A stretch of DNA of 41,032 bases from an uncultured Lachnospiraceae bacterium (GTDB taxonomy: Bacteria > Bacillota > Clostridia > Lachnospirales > Lachnospiraceae), in NCBI GenBank assembly GCA_951801955.1, contig CATOOV010000025.1:1-41032 (forward strand), given 5' to 3'. The notes under the pieces are model-generated. The model was not told where the DNA came from, did no database searches, and worked only from the letters and a program-made list of their open reading frames with translations. The first letter of the stretch is position 1, and each line of letters begins with the position of its first letter. This document shows, in pieces, positions 8,530-15,923 of the stretch. Both the position numbers and the translations under genes were made by a program.

Positions 8530-9946
8530 ATAGGCTTCCTCCACTTATACGTACCTCTAAAATTCTTTTTGTATCTTCTGTTACCTTTATATCTTCGCTG
8601 ATGCGATGACCGATCACCCATAAAATATGGGATTCATCTGCCAGAAGCAAAATCTGGTCCCGTTTCTCTTTTGGTACTTTTTCGTCAATAAAATATTTTT
8701 TTAATTTTTTTCGTCTGCCCTGGGTGTCAATGACAAGATAATCCTGTTCCTGTCTAGTCCTCAATCGCATAGTACCTTTTATTTTATCATAATCAAACCA
8801 TTTCGTATATAACTTTTTGGGAATTTCTTCATTTTGAGGTATTTTATGCAATAATCTTGTGCTTATCTGATATCCATGGGATAATATGCTGAAATTTCCT
8901 GTATTGGGGAGCTCCCAGCTCCTTTGTGTGCTGTCCGCTCCAACTGTATCGATATGGCATGGCTTTTTTTTGTTTTCTTTTGTATTTCTAAGCAAAACCC
9001 CTTCATAGATCCGTTCTGCTTCCAAATCATAGGGAAGCGCCGCCTGTTTGCCGTTCTGCCTGTCAAACAATTCCCTCACTTGCTGGACATGGATCTTTAA
9101 GATATCTTTGCTGCTTTTGGCAGTGCCTGCTAAAACGTTATGAAGTACATTTCTTTGAATGGCTGGGCTCTCCTGCAGCAATTCCTGCCGAATGCAGACT
9201 CCCATGTCATTTTCAAAGACATATTTCTCCTGCGCCTGCCCTGCCAGATCTTCTAACAGTTCCACTGCTTCCATTGCAAAGGTTGCAACTTGGCTTATAT
9301 GGGAGACAGCTTGGTCATTGACCTGTGAAAGAATTGGAATCACCTGATGGCGTATTTTATTTCTGCTATAGATCAGTTCCTCGTTGGTTTGGTCTGTGCA
9401 AAATTCCTGTTTTTTTCCTGCAAGGTACCCTTCGATCTCCTGACGGGCAGCGCACAACAGAGGACGGATAATCTTCCCACGTACTGGAGGGATTCCGCAC
9501 AAGCCTTTCAAACCAGTACCTCGCACCAGATGAAAAATCATGGTTTCTGCACAGTCATTTTGATTGTGGGCGACAGCAATTTTATCTGCCCCTAATTCCT
9601 GTGCTGCATGATAGAAAAATTGATATCGCAGCTCTCTCGCTGCCTCCTCCACAGTCTGCCCATGTGTTTTTGCATATTCCTTCGCATGGCACCGGTACAT
9701 TTTATAAGGAATCTGATGCTGCCTGCAAAACCCTGCGACAAACTCTGCATCACGAACGCTTTGCGCCCCGCGGATCCCATGTTCTACATGTACCGCGCAC
9801 AGTCGAATGCCCAACTCCAAACGCAGGGCAAGCAGCACCAGCACCAAACAAAGGGAATCTGCCCCTCCTGACACCGCTGCTAAGATACAATCACCCTCCT
9901 CTACCATATGATATTCTTCCATAAACGCTCTTATTTTCTTCTGCAT
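8522..9946 (-). CDS. tilS: tRNA(Ile)-lysidine synthetase
   Basis: TilS attaches lysine to C34 of the CAU-anticodon tRNA-Ile, changing its specificity from Met to Ile. The PP-loop SGGADS is at residues 26-31 of the 474-residue form. An N-terminal ATP-pyrophosphatase domain (about 1-210), a substrate-binding middle domain and the C-terminal TilS domain follow. The open frame extends to 10039, but that region lacks family similarity and a good ribosome-binding site. ATG 9946 has AGGAG 6 nt upstream, and ATG 9952 is the other option. It sits between spoIIE and hpt, as in Bacillus. Confidence 0.94.
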   Translation of the reverse strand: MQKKIRAFMEEYHMVEEGDCILAAVSGGADSLCLVLVLLALRLELGIRLCAVHVEHGIRGAQSVRDAEFVAGFCRQHQIPYKMYRCHAKEYAKTHGQTVEEAARELRYQFFYHAAQELGADKIAVAHNQNDCAETMIFHLVRGTGLKGLCGIPPVRGKIIRPLLCAARQEIEGYLAGKKQEFCTDQTNEELIYSRNKIRHQVIPILSQVNDQAVSHISQVATFAMEAVELLEDLAGQAQEKYVFENDMGVCIRQELLQESPAIQRNVLHNVLAGTAKSSKDILKIHVQQVRELFDRQNGKQAALPYDLEAERIYEGVLLRNTKENKKKPCHIDTVGADSTQRSWELPNTGNFSILSHGYQISTRLLHKIPQNEEIPKKLYTKWFDYDKIKGTMRLRTRQEQDYLVIDTQGRRKKLKKYFIDEKVPKEKRDQILLLADESHILWVIGHRISEDIKVTEDTKRILEVRISGGSLYE

Positions 9947-10062
9947 CTCCATCTCCTGTATCTCTTTGTGGCAGCTCGGTTTCCATCTCTTGTTTTCCTT
10001 CCAAAACAATTCTTGGCTTGCCGCTCCCTGTAGCATCATCTTCTTACAGAATTTTCACCTGT

Positions 10063-11913
10063 TTATTTTTCCCAAATTCCAGTGACAAGGACAGTCATAT
10101 CATCTGGCACTTTTCCTGCGGTAAATAAAAGAATCCTTTCTAAGATCTGTTTTGCCATCTGTTCTGGATTATTCGTCTCAATGGTTTCCAAAATTTCCCG
10201 CATAGTTTCTTCCGGCATAGGCACCTTGAGGTAATCCAACACCCCATCTGTCAAAAGTACAACAAAATCCCCGTCCCGAAGCTGACGGCTGCTTTTATCA
10301 ATTTCGATCTGATGGAAGATCCCTGCTGGCAGGCTGCCGGACGAAATACATTCCACTTGCTCCCCATGTTTGATAAACGTTGCCGCCGCACCGATTTTGT
10401 AAAATTCACAGACACCTGAGTACAAATCCATCGACGCCAAATCCACGGTTGAGAAAATTCCATCCTCCCCTTGAATCACCATAGCCGAATTCATCATGCG
10501 AATGGCTGTTTCTTTCTGAAAACCGGATTCTAAAAATTTCTCTATTAACTCTATCACCATTTCACTTTCCTTACAAGCACGGATTCCAGATCCCATCCCA
10601 TCTGACAATGCCATGACGCACTCCCCGCCATCCAATTCTAAAAAGGAAAAACTATCTCCTGATACCTGGGCGTGGTCTTTGGTAAGCCTTGCGACGCCCT
10701 GCAGGGTATGGAACATGGTATCTTCTTCAAACGTAAGGTATACTTCTTCTTTTCCAATCAGGGAACGTGTATATTTTCCTGGAACCATATCCCGTTTCAA
10801 TCCCTGGCTCGCCGCCTTAGACAATTCTTTGACAGGCACACAGTTTCCCCATTTTGAGGATGCTTTCAATTGTAAGGATAATTTTCCATTCTGCCTTTGG
10901 TAGAGATGGATTTCCCTGGATACAATGCCGCGCTCTTTCAGACGGTATTTTACCGTACCCAACAGACGTGACTCCTGCTGGCTGACGTCTTTGTATTCCC
11001 TGGCGCAGTCTTCCATAATGTATGCCATGGCGTCAAGCTGCTCAGCAATAATTCCTCTATTTTCCAGGAGCCGGTTATACCAAGCAAGATTCAGCCTTGC
11101 TTTTTCAAAAACTCCCACTGCCTCCTCCACAATACTGTCCGAGTAGGGACAGTAACCTGCCAATTCCCTGTGAACTTCCTCTTCTGCCGTTCCCCGTTTT
11201 TCTATGGAGTGGAACAGGCGATAAAACAGTTCATACATCGGGCTGGTTTCTTCCTGCCAGCATATGGCACATTGATCACAGGTCATGCAGATTTTCCCTG
11301 TGATTTCCTGCTGCATTTTGCCCATCTCCTCAGGCTCAAAATGATTTTTAAAACTCTCCATATGAGAAAATATCTGCGAAAGCCCATTAAATGATTTTGC
11401 ATAGGTCTGTAATTTTTCCCCATGCTCCGGCGCCCTGTGTTCCTCGCCTTTCTTCCACTGGGCAGACACTCTTCCTTCTTCCATAAATCGGTGGAGCAGC
11501 GGCGATAAAATCAACACCATAGCAACTACCAGGACCGATTCCAATATCCCCATCCAGACCATAGAACGATTGCGGATCAAAAGAAGTTCGCCTGCCATGG
11601 TCAACAGCAGGACACTGACTCCTGCCGCCCCTGCGCCAATATAAGTACGGCAACTTTTATACGCCCATTCCACCAGCTTGATTACTGCCCCAGTAACCAG
11701 AAGCACCATTGTATATTTCGCCATTGCCTGTACCGGGGAGAATAACGCCATGCCAAAGATGCTGAACACCAAAAGCAGGGTCCGATTCACCTCTTCCATA
11801 TAAGCCGCCGCAAAAAATCCCGGAATCAGCGGATAGCATCCCACAAATTCACCTTTCGCCACAACGGCCGCCAAAATATACAGTGCCATTTCTTTCCATT
11901 TTGTTTTGTTCAT
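10063..11913 (-). CDS. spoIIE: Stage II sporulation protein E (PP2C phosphatase)
   Basis: SpoIIE dephosphorylates SpoIIAA and so frees sigma-F in the forespore; it also takes part in polar septation. The protein is 616 residues, clearly shorter than the 827-residue Bacillus form. The membrane part (about 1-145) has room for only about five or six helices rather than ten. A central region follows with a cysteine cluster at 209, 212, 215 and 218, the last followed by Trp. The PP2C domain (about 395-616) carries MALSDGMGSG (434-443) and LLTDGVLDYL. ATG 11913 is preceded by AGGAGG. It has its own promoter with a 21-bp spacer and is followed by tilS. Confidence 0.95.
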   Translation of the reverse strand: MNKTKWKEMALYILAAVVAKGEFVGCYPLIPGFFAAAYMEEVNRTLLLVFSIFGMALFSPVQAMAKYTMVLLVTGAVIKLVEWAYKSCRTYIGAGAAGVSVLLLTMAGELLLIRNRSMVWMGILESVLVVAMVLILSPLLHRFMEEGRVSAQWKKGEEHRAPEHGEKLQTYAKSFNGLSQIFSHMESFKNHFEPEEMGKMQQEITGKICMTCDQCAICWQEETSPMYELFYRLFHSIEKRGTAEEEVHRELAGYCPYSDSIVEEAVGVFEKARLNLAWYNRLLENRGIIAEQLDAMAYIMEDCAREYKDVSQQESRLLGTVKYRLKERGIVSREIHLYQRQNGKLSLQLKASSKWGNCVPVKELSKAASQGLKRDMVPGKYTRSLIGKEEVYLTFEEDTMFHTLQGVARLTKDHAQVSGDSFSFLELDGGECVMALSDGMGSGIRACKESEMVIELIEKFLESGFQKETAIRMMNSAMVIQGEDGIFSTVDLASMDLYSGVCEFYKIGAAATFIKHGEQVECISSGSLPAGIFHQIEIDKSSRQLRDGDFVVLLTDGVLDYLKVPMPEETMREILETIETNNPEQMAKQILERILLFTAGKVPDDMTVLVTGIWEK

Positions 11914-11955
11914 AGTTTATCCTCCTTTTTCTGCCGCTCTCAGCGTGCAGGACTA

Positions 11956-11988
11956 ATTATAAAAAGAGGACTATGAAATGTTTGTCAA
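11956..11988 (-). promoter_or_regulatory. spoIIE promoter with 21-bp spacer and 0A-like box
   Basis: On the minus strand, TTGACA (11983-11988) and TATAAT (11956-11961) are separated by exactly 21 bp. Both hexamers are perfect sigma-A consensus, yet the spacing is 4 bp too long. This is the known hallmark of Spo0A-activated sigma-A promoters such as Bacillus spoIIE and spoIIG. TTTGACAAA over the -35 region is one base from a 0A box, and TTTGTCTAAA (12013-12022) is a second candidate. Confidence 0.75.
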
Positions 11989-12017
11989 AACCAGGACAAG
12001 TTTTCAAAAACTTTTAG

Positions 12018-12060
12018 ACAAAAAATCCCTTAGAATCACTGCTTTTGGCGATTCTAAGGG
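12018..12060 (-). terminator. Intrinsic terminator between divIC and spoIIE
   Basis: A perfect 11-bp stem (CCCTTAGAATC at 12027-12037 and GATTCTAAGGG at 12050-12060) is followed on the minus strand by a T-run at 12020-12025. It should end the yabP-yabQ-divIC transcript. The spoIIE promoter lies just after it. Confidence 0.8.
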
Positions 12061-12099
12061 GCTTACGTTTTTTAAGAAATTCATCTGCTTATCATGTGC

Positions 12100-12241
12100 C
12101 AATGGACCCTTTTCCTCCTGTAGTTTAAGATTATCTTTCTGTAAAATAATACTTCAGAGCCTGCATACTTGCCTTATGGGAACGTGATACAAGCGTCAGC
12201 CATCATCAACTACCCAAATGTGCCATTCTTCCGAGCGCCCC
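12100..12241. other. Non-coding stretch with nested pairing, possible structured RNA
   Basis: The interval 12061-12241 between divIC and its terminator holds no convincing gene. GTAGTT at 12120-12125 can pair with AACTAC at 12208-12213. Inside, CTTG at 12168-12171 can pair with CAAG at 12190-12193, and a short TCTG/CAGA helix is possible. I match it to no known RNA family with confidence. It may be only a 3' untranslated region. Confidence 0.25.
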
Positions 12242-12589
12242 TCACCGGGAGGAGTCCTTCTCTTTAAATATAATCTCATTGGAATACACTAACCCTAATT
12301 TTGTCTTCGCAACTTGCTCGATATATTCTTTCGTAGTTACATACTCCTTATACTCCTTCAGCTCCTGCTGCCTCTGCTCTTCTGATTCCAGTTGCGCCTG
12401 TAATTGCTGTTCTTTTTCTTTACAGGATTCATTCTTATCATACATGGATACAATCCTGACAGACATTACAGCCACCAACATTAGTACGATTAAGGAAATG
12501 CAGATAATGCCTGACTTATTCTGCTTATTCCTTCTCCTTATCCGAGTTCTCTGTGCACTTGATTTTCGTGCTTCCTGACGTTTTCCCAT
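12242..12589 (-). CDS. divIC: DivIC/FtsB-type septum formation initiator
   Basis: A 115-residue bitopic membrane protein. A basic cytoplasmic N-terminus (1-27) precedes one transmembrane helix (about 28-47). A charged coiled coil (about 52-88) rich in Glu and Gln follows, then the family's YVTTKEYIEQVAKTKLGLV segment. In the known division complex DivIC/FtsB pairs with FtsL and activates septal wall synthesis. AGAGG lies about 8 nt before the ATG. Its place after yabQ and before spoIIE matches Bacillus divIC, which supports the name over ftsL. Confidence 0.9.
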   Translation of the reverse strand: MGKRQEARKSSAQRTRIRRRNKQNKSGIICISLIVLMLVAVMSVRIVSMYDKNESCKEKEQQLQAQLESEEQRQQELKEYKEYVTTKEYIEQVAKTKLGLVYSNEIIFKEKDSSR

Positions 12590-12622
12590 TTGAAATGCCT
12601 CTCATTCCTAGGTCTATACTAT

Positions 12623-13096
12623 TTATTGTTTACTTATCCCTATTCTAACGGCTTTCCAGATTTTTTTCAATTGTTTTTTCAGAAACCGTAAGACCTTTTT
12701 CCCTTTTTTTCTCATATGTCCCACAGGTTTTTTCAGGAGACGGGCTGTCCACACCAGAGGCCTGCTGAAGACAAACAGTATTTTTTCTAACAGAAACACA
12801 CATCCCTCTACCACCAAATGGCTAAACACCAGGTTATAAAATAACATTCCTACCAGGACCCCGCCGATTACAAAGCCTCGAATATAACCGCTGTTTTCAC
12901 GGTATAACATGGCAAACAACGCTAAGGCGCTGCCAATCCAAAATATTAGGTCTTCGGCTCCAATCAGCCATGTTTTATGGGGAACTAGCCTTCGGACGAT
13001 CCGCAGCAGGTCATAGGCAAACAGCAGTAGCATCCCTGTCAGAAAAGCTGCCAGCAGCACATCTGCTTCTTTTAAAATTTCTGCACTGATTTCCAT
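12623..13096 (-). CDS. yabQ: Spore cortex biosynthesis protein YabQ
   Basis: A 157-residue membrane protein with about four hydrophobic helices in the first 110 residues and a strongly basic C-terminal tail. YabQ is made in the mother cell and is needed for spore cortex formation; its molecular action is not known. Its ATG overlaps the yabP stop by one base (TAATG), so the two are translationally coupled. Length and position between yabP and divIC agree with the family. Confidence 0.9.
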   Translation of the reverse strand: MEISAEILKEADVLLAAFLTGMLLLFAYDLLRIVRRLVPHKTWLIGAEDLIFWIGSALALFAMLYRENSGYIRGFVIGGVLVGMLFYNLVFSHLVVEGCVFLLEKILFVFSRPLVWTARLLKKPVGHMRKKGKKVLRFLKKQLKKIWKAVRIGISKQ

Positions 13097-13383
13097 TACT
13101 TAAACAATCTTCCCAGCAAAGAATCGCTCTGTTTTGAGGCAGATTTTACATCTGAATATGTAAAACTGTCTATTTTTCCTTCAATGTCTATTTCTCCTTT
13201 TTCCAGTGTCAGGCGATTCACATGAAGGTCATTTCCCTTTATCATCAGCATGCCCATCTCTGTCTCTAACAAAATTTCACCAACATCAAAGGAAAGTACA
13301 TCTATCACACCGTTGAGCACTCCGCTTTTCCGGTTGGAAATCATAATCTTATGGGAATGGTTTCCCCCTGCTCTCTCTTCCAT
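13096..13383 (-). CDS. yabP: Sporulation protein YabP
   Basis: A small soluble sporulation protein of the YabP/YqfC family, about 95 residues from ATG 13383 (MEERAGG). The recognisable core reads KIMISNRKSGVLNGV, then LSFDVGEILLETEMG and GNDLHVNRLTLEKGEIDIEG. The frame could be extended to 13416, but GGAGG lies 7 nt before ATG 13383 and the extra residues do not match the family. It is first in a tight yabP-yabQ-divIC unit. Upstream, where many Firmicutes have rqcP directly, there are about 600 bp of repeats. Confidence 0.92.
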   Translation of the reverse strand: MEERAGGNHSHKIMISNRKSGVLNGVIDVLSFDVGEILLETEMGMLMIKGNDLHVNRLTLEKGEIDIEGKIDSFTYSDVKSASKQSDSLLGRLFK

Positions 13384-13483
13384 CCAAAAACCTCCTTCCA
13401 TATATCCTGAACCCATGGTATGTCCTTTTTAAATATATGAAAGAGGGGCTGTTTTATGCCTGAATTCTAAAATTATAGGCAAA

Positions 13484-13641
13484 GAACAAAAGTGCGTTTC
13501 ACGCACTTCCGCGAACTACTTCTTTTGCTCACGCATCTTTTGTTCCGCGCCGCGCACAGTCACGAAGTGACTCTTTCCTCTTGTGCGCGTGCGCATGGTA
13601 GTTTTCTCCTATAGGAATTTCGAAGGAATTTCCTATAGGAG
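13484..13641 (+). repeat. Mosaic intergenic repeat, copy A2
   Basis: It begins GAACAAAAGTGCGTTTCACG, a self-complementary AAGTGCGTTTCACGCACTT hairpin. The GC-rich head (CCGCGCCGCGCACAGTCACG, TGTGCGCGTGCGCATGGTAG) follows. It ends in a long hairpin with arms TTCTCCTATAGGAA and TTCCTATAGGAGAA. It abuts copy A3 head to tail. No gene is present in 13384-13981. Confidence 0.9.
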
Positions 13642-13860
13642 AACAAAAGTGCGTTTCACGCACTTCCGCGAACTACTTCTTTTGCTCATGCACTCCCGCG
13701 AACTACTTCTTTTGTTCACGCACTCCCGTGAACTACTTCTTTTGCTCACGCATCTTTTGTTCCGCGCCGCGCACAGTCACGAAGTGACTCTTTCCTCTTG
13801 TGCGCGTGCGCATGGTAGTTTTCTCCTATAGGAATTTCGAAAGGATTTCCTATAGGACAA
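13641..13860 (+). repeat. Mosaic intergenic repeat, copy A3, with 30-bp tandem units
   Basis: Nearly identical to copy A2, but the segment CGCACTTCCGCGAACTACTT is expanded into three tandem 30-bp units (13657-13686, 13687-13716, 13717-13746). It ends in the same hairpin with CTATAGGA arms (about 13823-13857). The units are contiguous with no spacers, so this is not a CRISPR array. Confidence 0.9.
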
Positions 13861-13878
13861 GAGAACGCCGTGTAATCC

Positions 13879-13920
13879 GCAATTCATCCCACCACTTGAT
13901 AGAAGTGGGGGATTTCTTGC
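13879..13920. other. Long hairpin resembling an insertion-sequence end, or rqcP terminator
   Basis: Nested pairing is visible: GCAA/TTGC outside, ATCCC/GGGAT in the middle and CCACTT/AAGTGG around a GATAG loop. The inner CCACTT...AAGTGG motif recurs near 19.95 and 25.18 kb. Such hairpins occur at ends of IS200/IS605 elements, but no transposase is adjacent. It lies about 60 nt after rqcP and could simply terminate it, although a T-run is lacking. Confidence 0.35.
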
Positions 13921-13981
13921 TCATGGCATGTTAAAAACCACTGGAACTTTACCTGCCTATTTCACTTTTATCCCTGCACCC

Positions 13982-14221
13982 TTACAGATACCGGAACAGC
14001 TCTTTTGCTTCCTCCTTTTTGCTGGTATCTAAGACAGCCAGCACCTCAACCTTAACATTTTTTGTTCCAAATCCAATCTCAATGGTATCCCCCACTTTTA
14101 CATCCTGGGAAGCCTTCGCCACTTTTCCGTTGACAGATACCCGTCCTGCATCACATGCCTCATTTGCAACGGTTCTGCGTTTAATCAGCCGGGATACCTT
14201 TAAATATTTATCTAACCTCAT
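13982..14221 (-). CDS. rqcP: S4-domain RNA-binding protein RqcP
   Basis: A 79-residue S4 RNA-binding protein. RqcP (formerly YabO, related to Hsp15) binds stalled 50S subunits and helps RqcH add alanine tails in ribosome quality control. The S4 core MRLDKYLKVSRLIKRRTVAN and the VNGKVAKASQ loop are clear, and the length matches. AAGGAAC lies ahead of the ATG. It sits between hup and yabP; the hup-rqcP-yabP-yabQ-divIC order is conserved in Firmicutes. Confidence 0.93.
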   Translation of the reverse strand: MRLDKYLKVSRLIKRRTVANEACDAGRVSVNGKVAKASQDVKVGDTIEIGFGTKNVKVEVLAVLDTSKKEEAKELFRYL

Positions 14222-14324
14222 ATCTTGTTCCTTCCTGAAATATCTGTTTTCTATATGAATTGAAGTGTTAAAAGATGGTTTTCAAAAAGAATGTCGGCAA
14301 ATTGCACAAATGGATGCATTCTCC

Positions 14325-14392
14325 TCTTGTACGCGTGCGTATAATTATTTTTTATATCATAAGAAACGTGAATCACTTCCCTATGATATAAA
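14325..14392 (+). repeat. Diverged mosaic repeat, copy A4
   Basis: It keeps the CTCCTCTTGTACGCGTGCGT head end and the terminal hairpin. Here the arms are TATATCATAAG and CTATGATATA instead of the CTATAGGA type. The changed but still paired arms support selection for structure. It lies between rqcP and the hup terminator. Confidence 0.7.
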
Positions 14393-14393
14393 G

Positions 14394-14419
14394 AAAAGGC
14401 TTTCTTTCGAAAGCCTTCC
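14394..14419 (-). terminator. Intrinsic terminator of hup
   Basis: Perfect stem AAGGCTTTC / GAAAGCCTT with a TTTC loop, followed on the minus strand by TTTTCTTT. It lies about 20 nt after the hup stop. Confidence 0.85.
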
Positions 14420-14437
14420 AAAATGTCATAAACTTAA

Positions 14438-14713
14438 TTATGCGTTGATCATATCCTTTAAAGCTTTTCCTGCCTTAAATTTGGGAGCTTTAGATGCCGG
14501 AATCTTCATCTGTTCACCGCTCTGTGGATTTCTTCCTGTTCTTGCTGCCCGCTCGGAAACTTCAAAAGTCCCAAACCCCACTAACTGGATTTTTTCTCCT
14601 TTTTTCAATTCTTCTGCTACAACATCTGTAAAAGCTTTTAACGCCTTCTCTGCATCTTTCTTTGGTAAATCGGTTTTTTCAGCGATCGCTGCAACTAATT
14701 CTGCTTTGTTCAT
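14438..14713 (-). CDS. hup: HU-type DNA-binding protein
   Basis: A 91-residue histone-like protein that bends DNA and compacts the nucleoid as a dimer. The N-terminal MNKAELVAAIAEKTDLPKKD helix pair, the GFGTFEV turn and the DNA-binding arm RAARTGRNPQSGEQMKIPAS are all intact. GGAGG lies 9 nt before the ATG. A near-consensus sigma-A promoter lies about 120 nt upstream and a terminator follows the gene, so it forms its own strongly expressed unit. Confidence 0.96.
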   Translation of the reverse strand: MNKAELVAAIAEKTDLPKKDAEKALKAFTDVVAEELKKGEKIQLVGFGTFEVSERAARTGRNPQSGEQMKIPASKAPKFKAGKALKDMINA

Positions 14714-14832
14714 GACAATATTCCTCCTCTAGGTTATTTGCTCTAAAATTAATATTTTTCGGTCCAAGTTCTATCAAAGTAACCGTTCCATAGAATTATA
14801 ATAATTACTCTTCTAGATTACCTACACACATA

Positions 14833-14861
14833 TTTATACTTGTTTTTATAATGTTTGTCAA
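14833..14861 (-). promoter_or_regulatory. Sigma-A promoter of hup
   Basis: TTGACA (14856-14861), a 17-bp spacer and TATAAA (14833-14838) read on the minus strand toward hup. The leader of about 115 nt holds no obvious ORF. Confidence 0.8.
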
Positions 14862-14928
14862 GAAAATTTCCATATTTCCTAGATTTTTCGTAACAGACTG
14901 TAAAACCAGTCCCTTCAACTTGATAACA

Positions 14929-15906
14929 TCACTTGTACTCTGTAACATTTTGTGCTGAGACTGGCTCAAAGGGCACATACACATATATGCCATTGTCCAT
15001 AGCATATTCCACCTTTGTTAAATCCTGCCCTTCCACCAGCGCCATCGCCGCATCCACACACGCTTTTCCCTGCCCAGAAGCTGACTGGCAGACTGTAAAA
15101 CCCATGTCCCTGTTCTCAATTGCCTCACAGCCGCCTGCCGTGGCATCCACACCAAGGATCAGAAATGAAGATGGGTCTATCTTATTTGACTTACAGGATT
15201 CAATCACACCCAGCGCCATCTCATCATTATTACAGATGATACAGTCTACCGTCCTGCCAGTTTTCAACACAATATCAAACAAATTTTTTGCCTTATCTTT
15301 ATCCCAATCTGCATAGTCAGCAAACACATAGTTGATTTTTTTCCCGCTTGCCTTTAAAACATTTTTTACTGCAGAAGTTCTTCCCTTGGTCGCAGAATGT
15401 CCGTTTTCTCCTTCTATAATCACCACGTTCAATGTATCTTTTCCAGAAAGCTTATCCAGCGCATATTCTGCCTGGAAGGTTCCTGCATCCTGCTCGTTGG
15501 ATCCCACATAGACGTACTGCCCTTTTTTCAAAAGCCTTTCATCTGGACAACTGTTGAAAAATACCATCGGTGTATCCTCTGCTGCAATTTCAAGCTGAAG
15601 GGCTGTTGCCGCATCTGCCGGATTACATATAATTACATTGTAGCCTTTTGCCACCGCATCTTTTATTGTCTTTACCTGTGTATCGGAAGTTCCGTCCCCA
15701 ATCACCAAATCAAGCTGCATCCCCCTGTCCTTTGCTATATCCTGCGCCTCTTTTGCAACCATTTCACGATAAGTATCTTCCGTGGACAAAATCATCAATG
15801 CCTTGACAGAATCTCCATTTCCTTCTGTAAAACTTCCTACTTTGCAGCCTGCAAGCAGACATGACATCATCGCTAATATTAAAATAACTGCTGTTTTTTT
15901 CTTCAT
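14929..15906 (-). CDS. Sugar-type periplasmic-binding-protein lipoprotein
   Basis: A 325-residue substrate-binding lipoprotein of the type I fold (Peripl_BP_4, like RbsB and galactose-binding proteins). The signal peptide ends in the lipobox LLAGC with Cys21. The body carries IICNPADAATALQLEIAAED, DCIICNNDEMALG and GVDATAGGCEAI, all typical of sugar-binding members. No ABC permease or ATPase is adjacent. It starts 17 nt after a chemoreceptor gene, so it may present ligand to that receptor rather than, or as well as, feed a transporter. The ligand is unknown. Confidence 0.88.
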   Translation of the reverse strand: MKKKTAVILILAMMSCLLAGCKVGSFTEGNGDSVKALMILSTEDTYREMVAKEAQDIAKDRGMQLDLVIGDGTSDTQVKTIKDAVAKGYNVIICNPADAATALQLEIAAEDTPMVFFNSCPDERLLKKGQYVYVGSNEQDAGTFQAEYALDKLSGKDTLNVVIIEGENGHSATKGRTSAVKNVLKASGKKINYVFADYADWDKDKAKNLFDIVLKTGRTVDCIICNNDEMALGVIESCKSNKIDPSSFLILGVDATAGGCEAIENRDMGFTVCQSASGQGKACVDAAMALVEGQDLTKVEYAMDNGIYVYVPFEPVSAQNVTEYK

Positions 15907-15923
15907 TTCACTACCACTCCTTC

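Noticed and set aside
9947-10039. N-terminal extension of tilS to ATG 10039
   Set aside because: The 31 extra residues do not look like TilS and lack a good ribosome-binding site; ATG 9946 has AGGAG at 6 nt.
11994-12092. 32-codon minus-strand frame starting TTG after an AGGAGG near 12110
   Set aside because: It runs through the terminator stem and the 0A-box region, has a weak start at long spacing and no recognisable product.
13657-13746. CRISPR-like array of 30-bp repeats
   Set aside because: The three units are directly joined with no spacers, and no cas genes are present; it is a simple tandem expansion within a larger repeat.
13583-13831. 82-residue plus-strand frame within repeats A2 and A3
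   Set aside because: It merely translates the 30-bp repeats (HSRELLLLL units) and lacks a ribosome-binding site.
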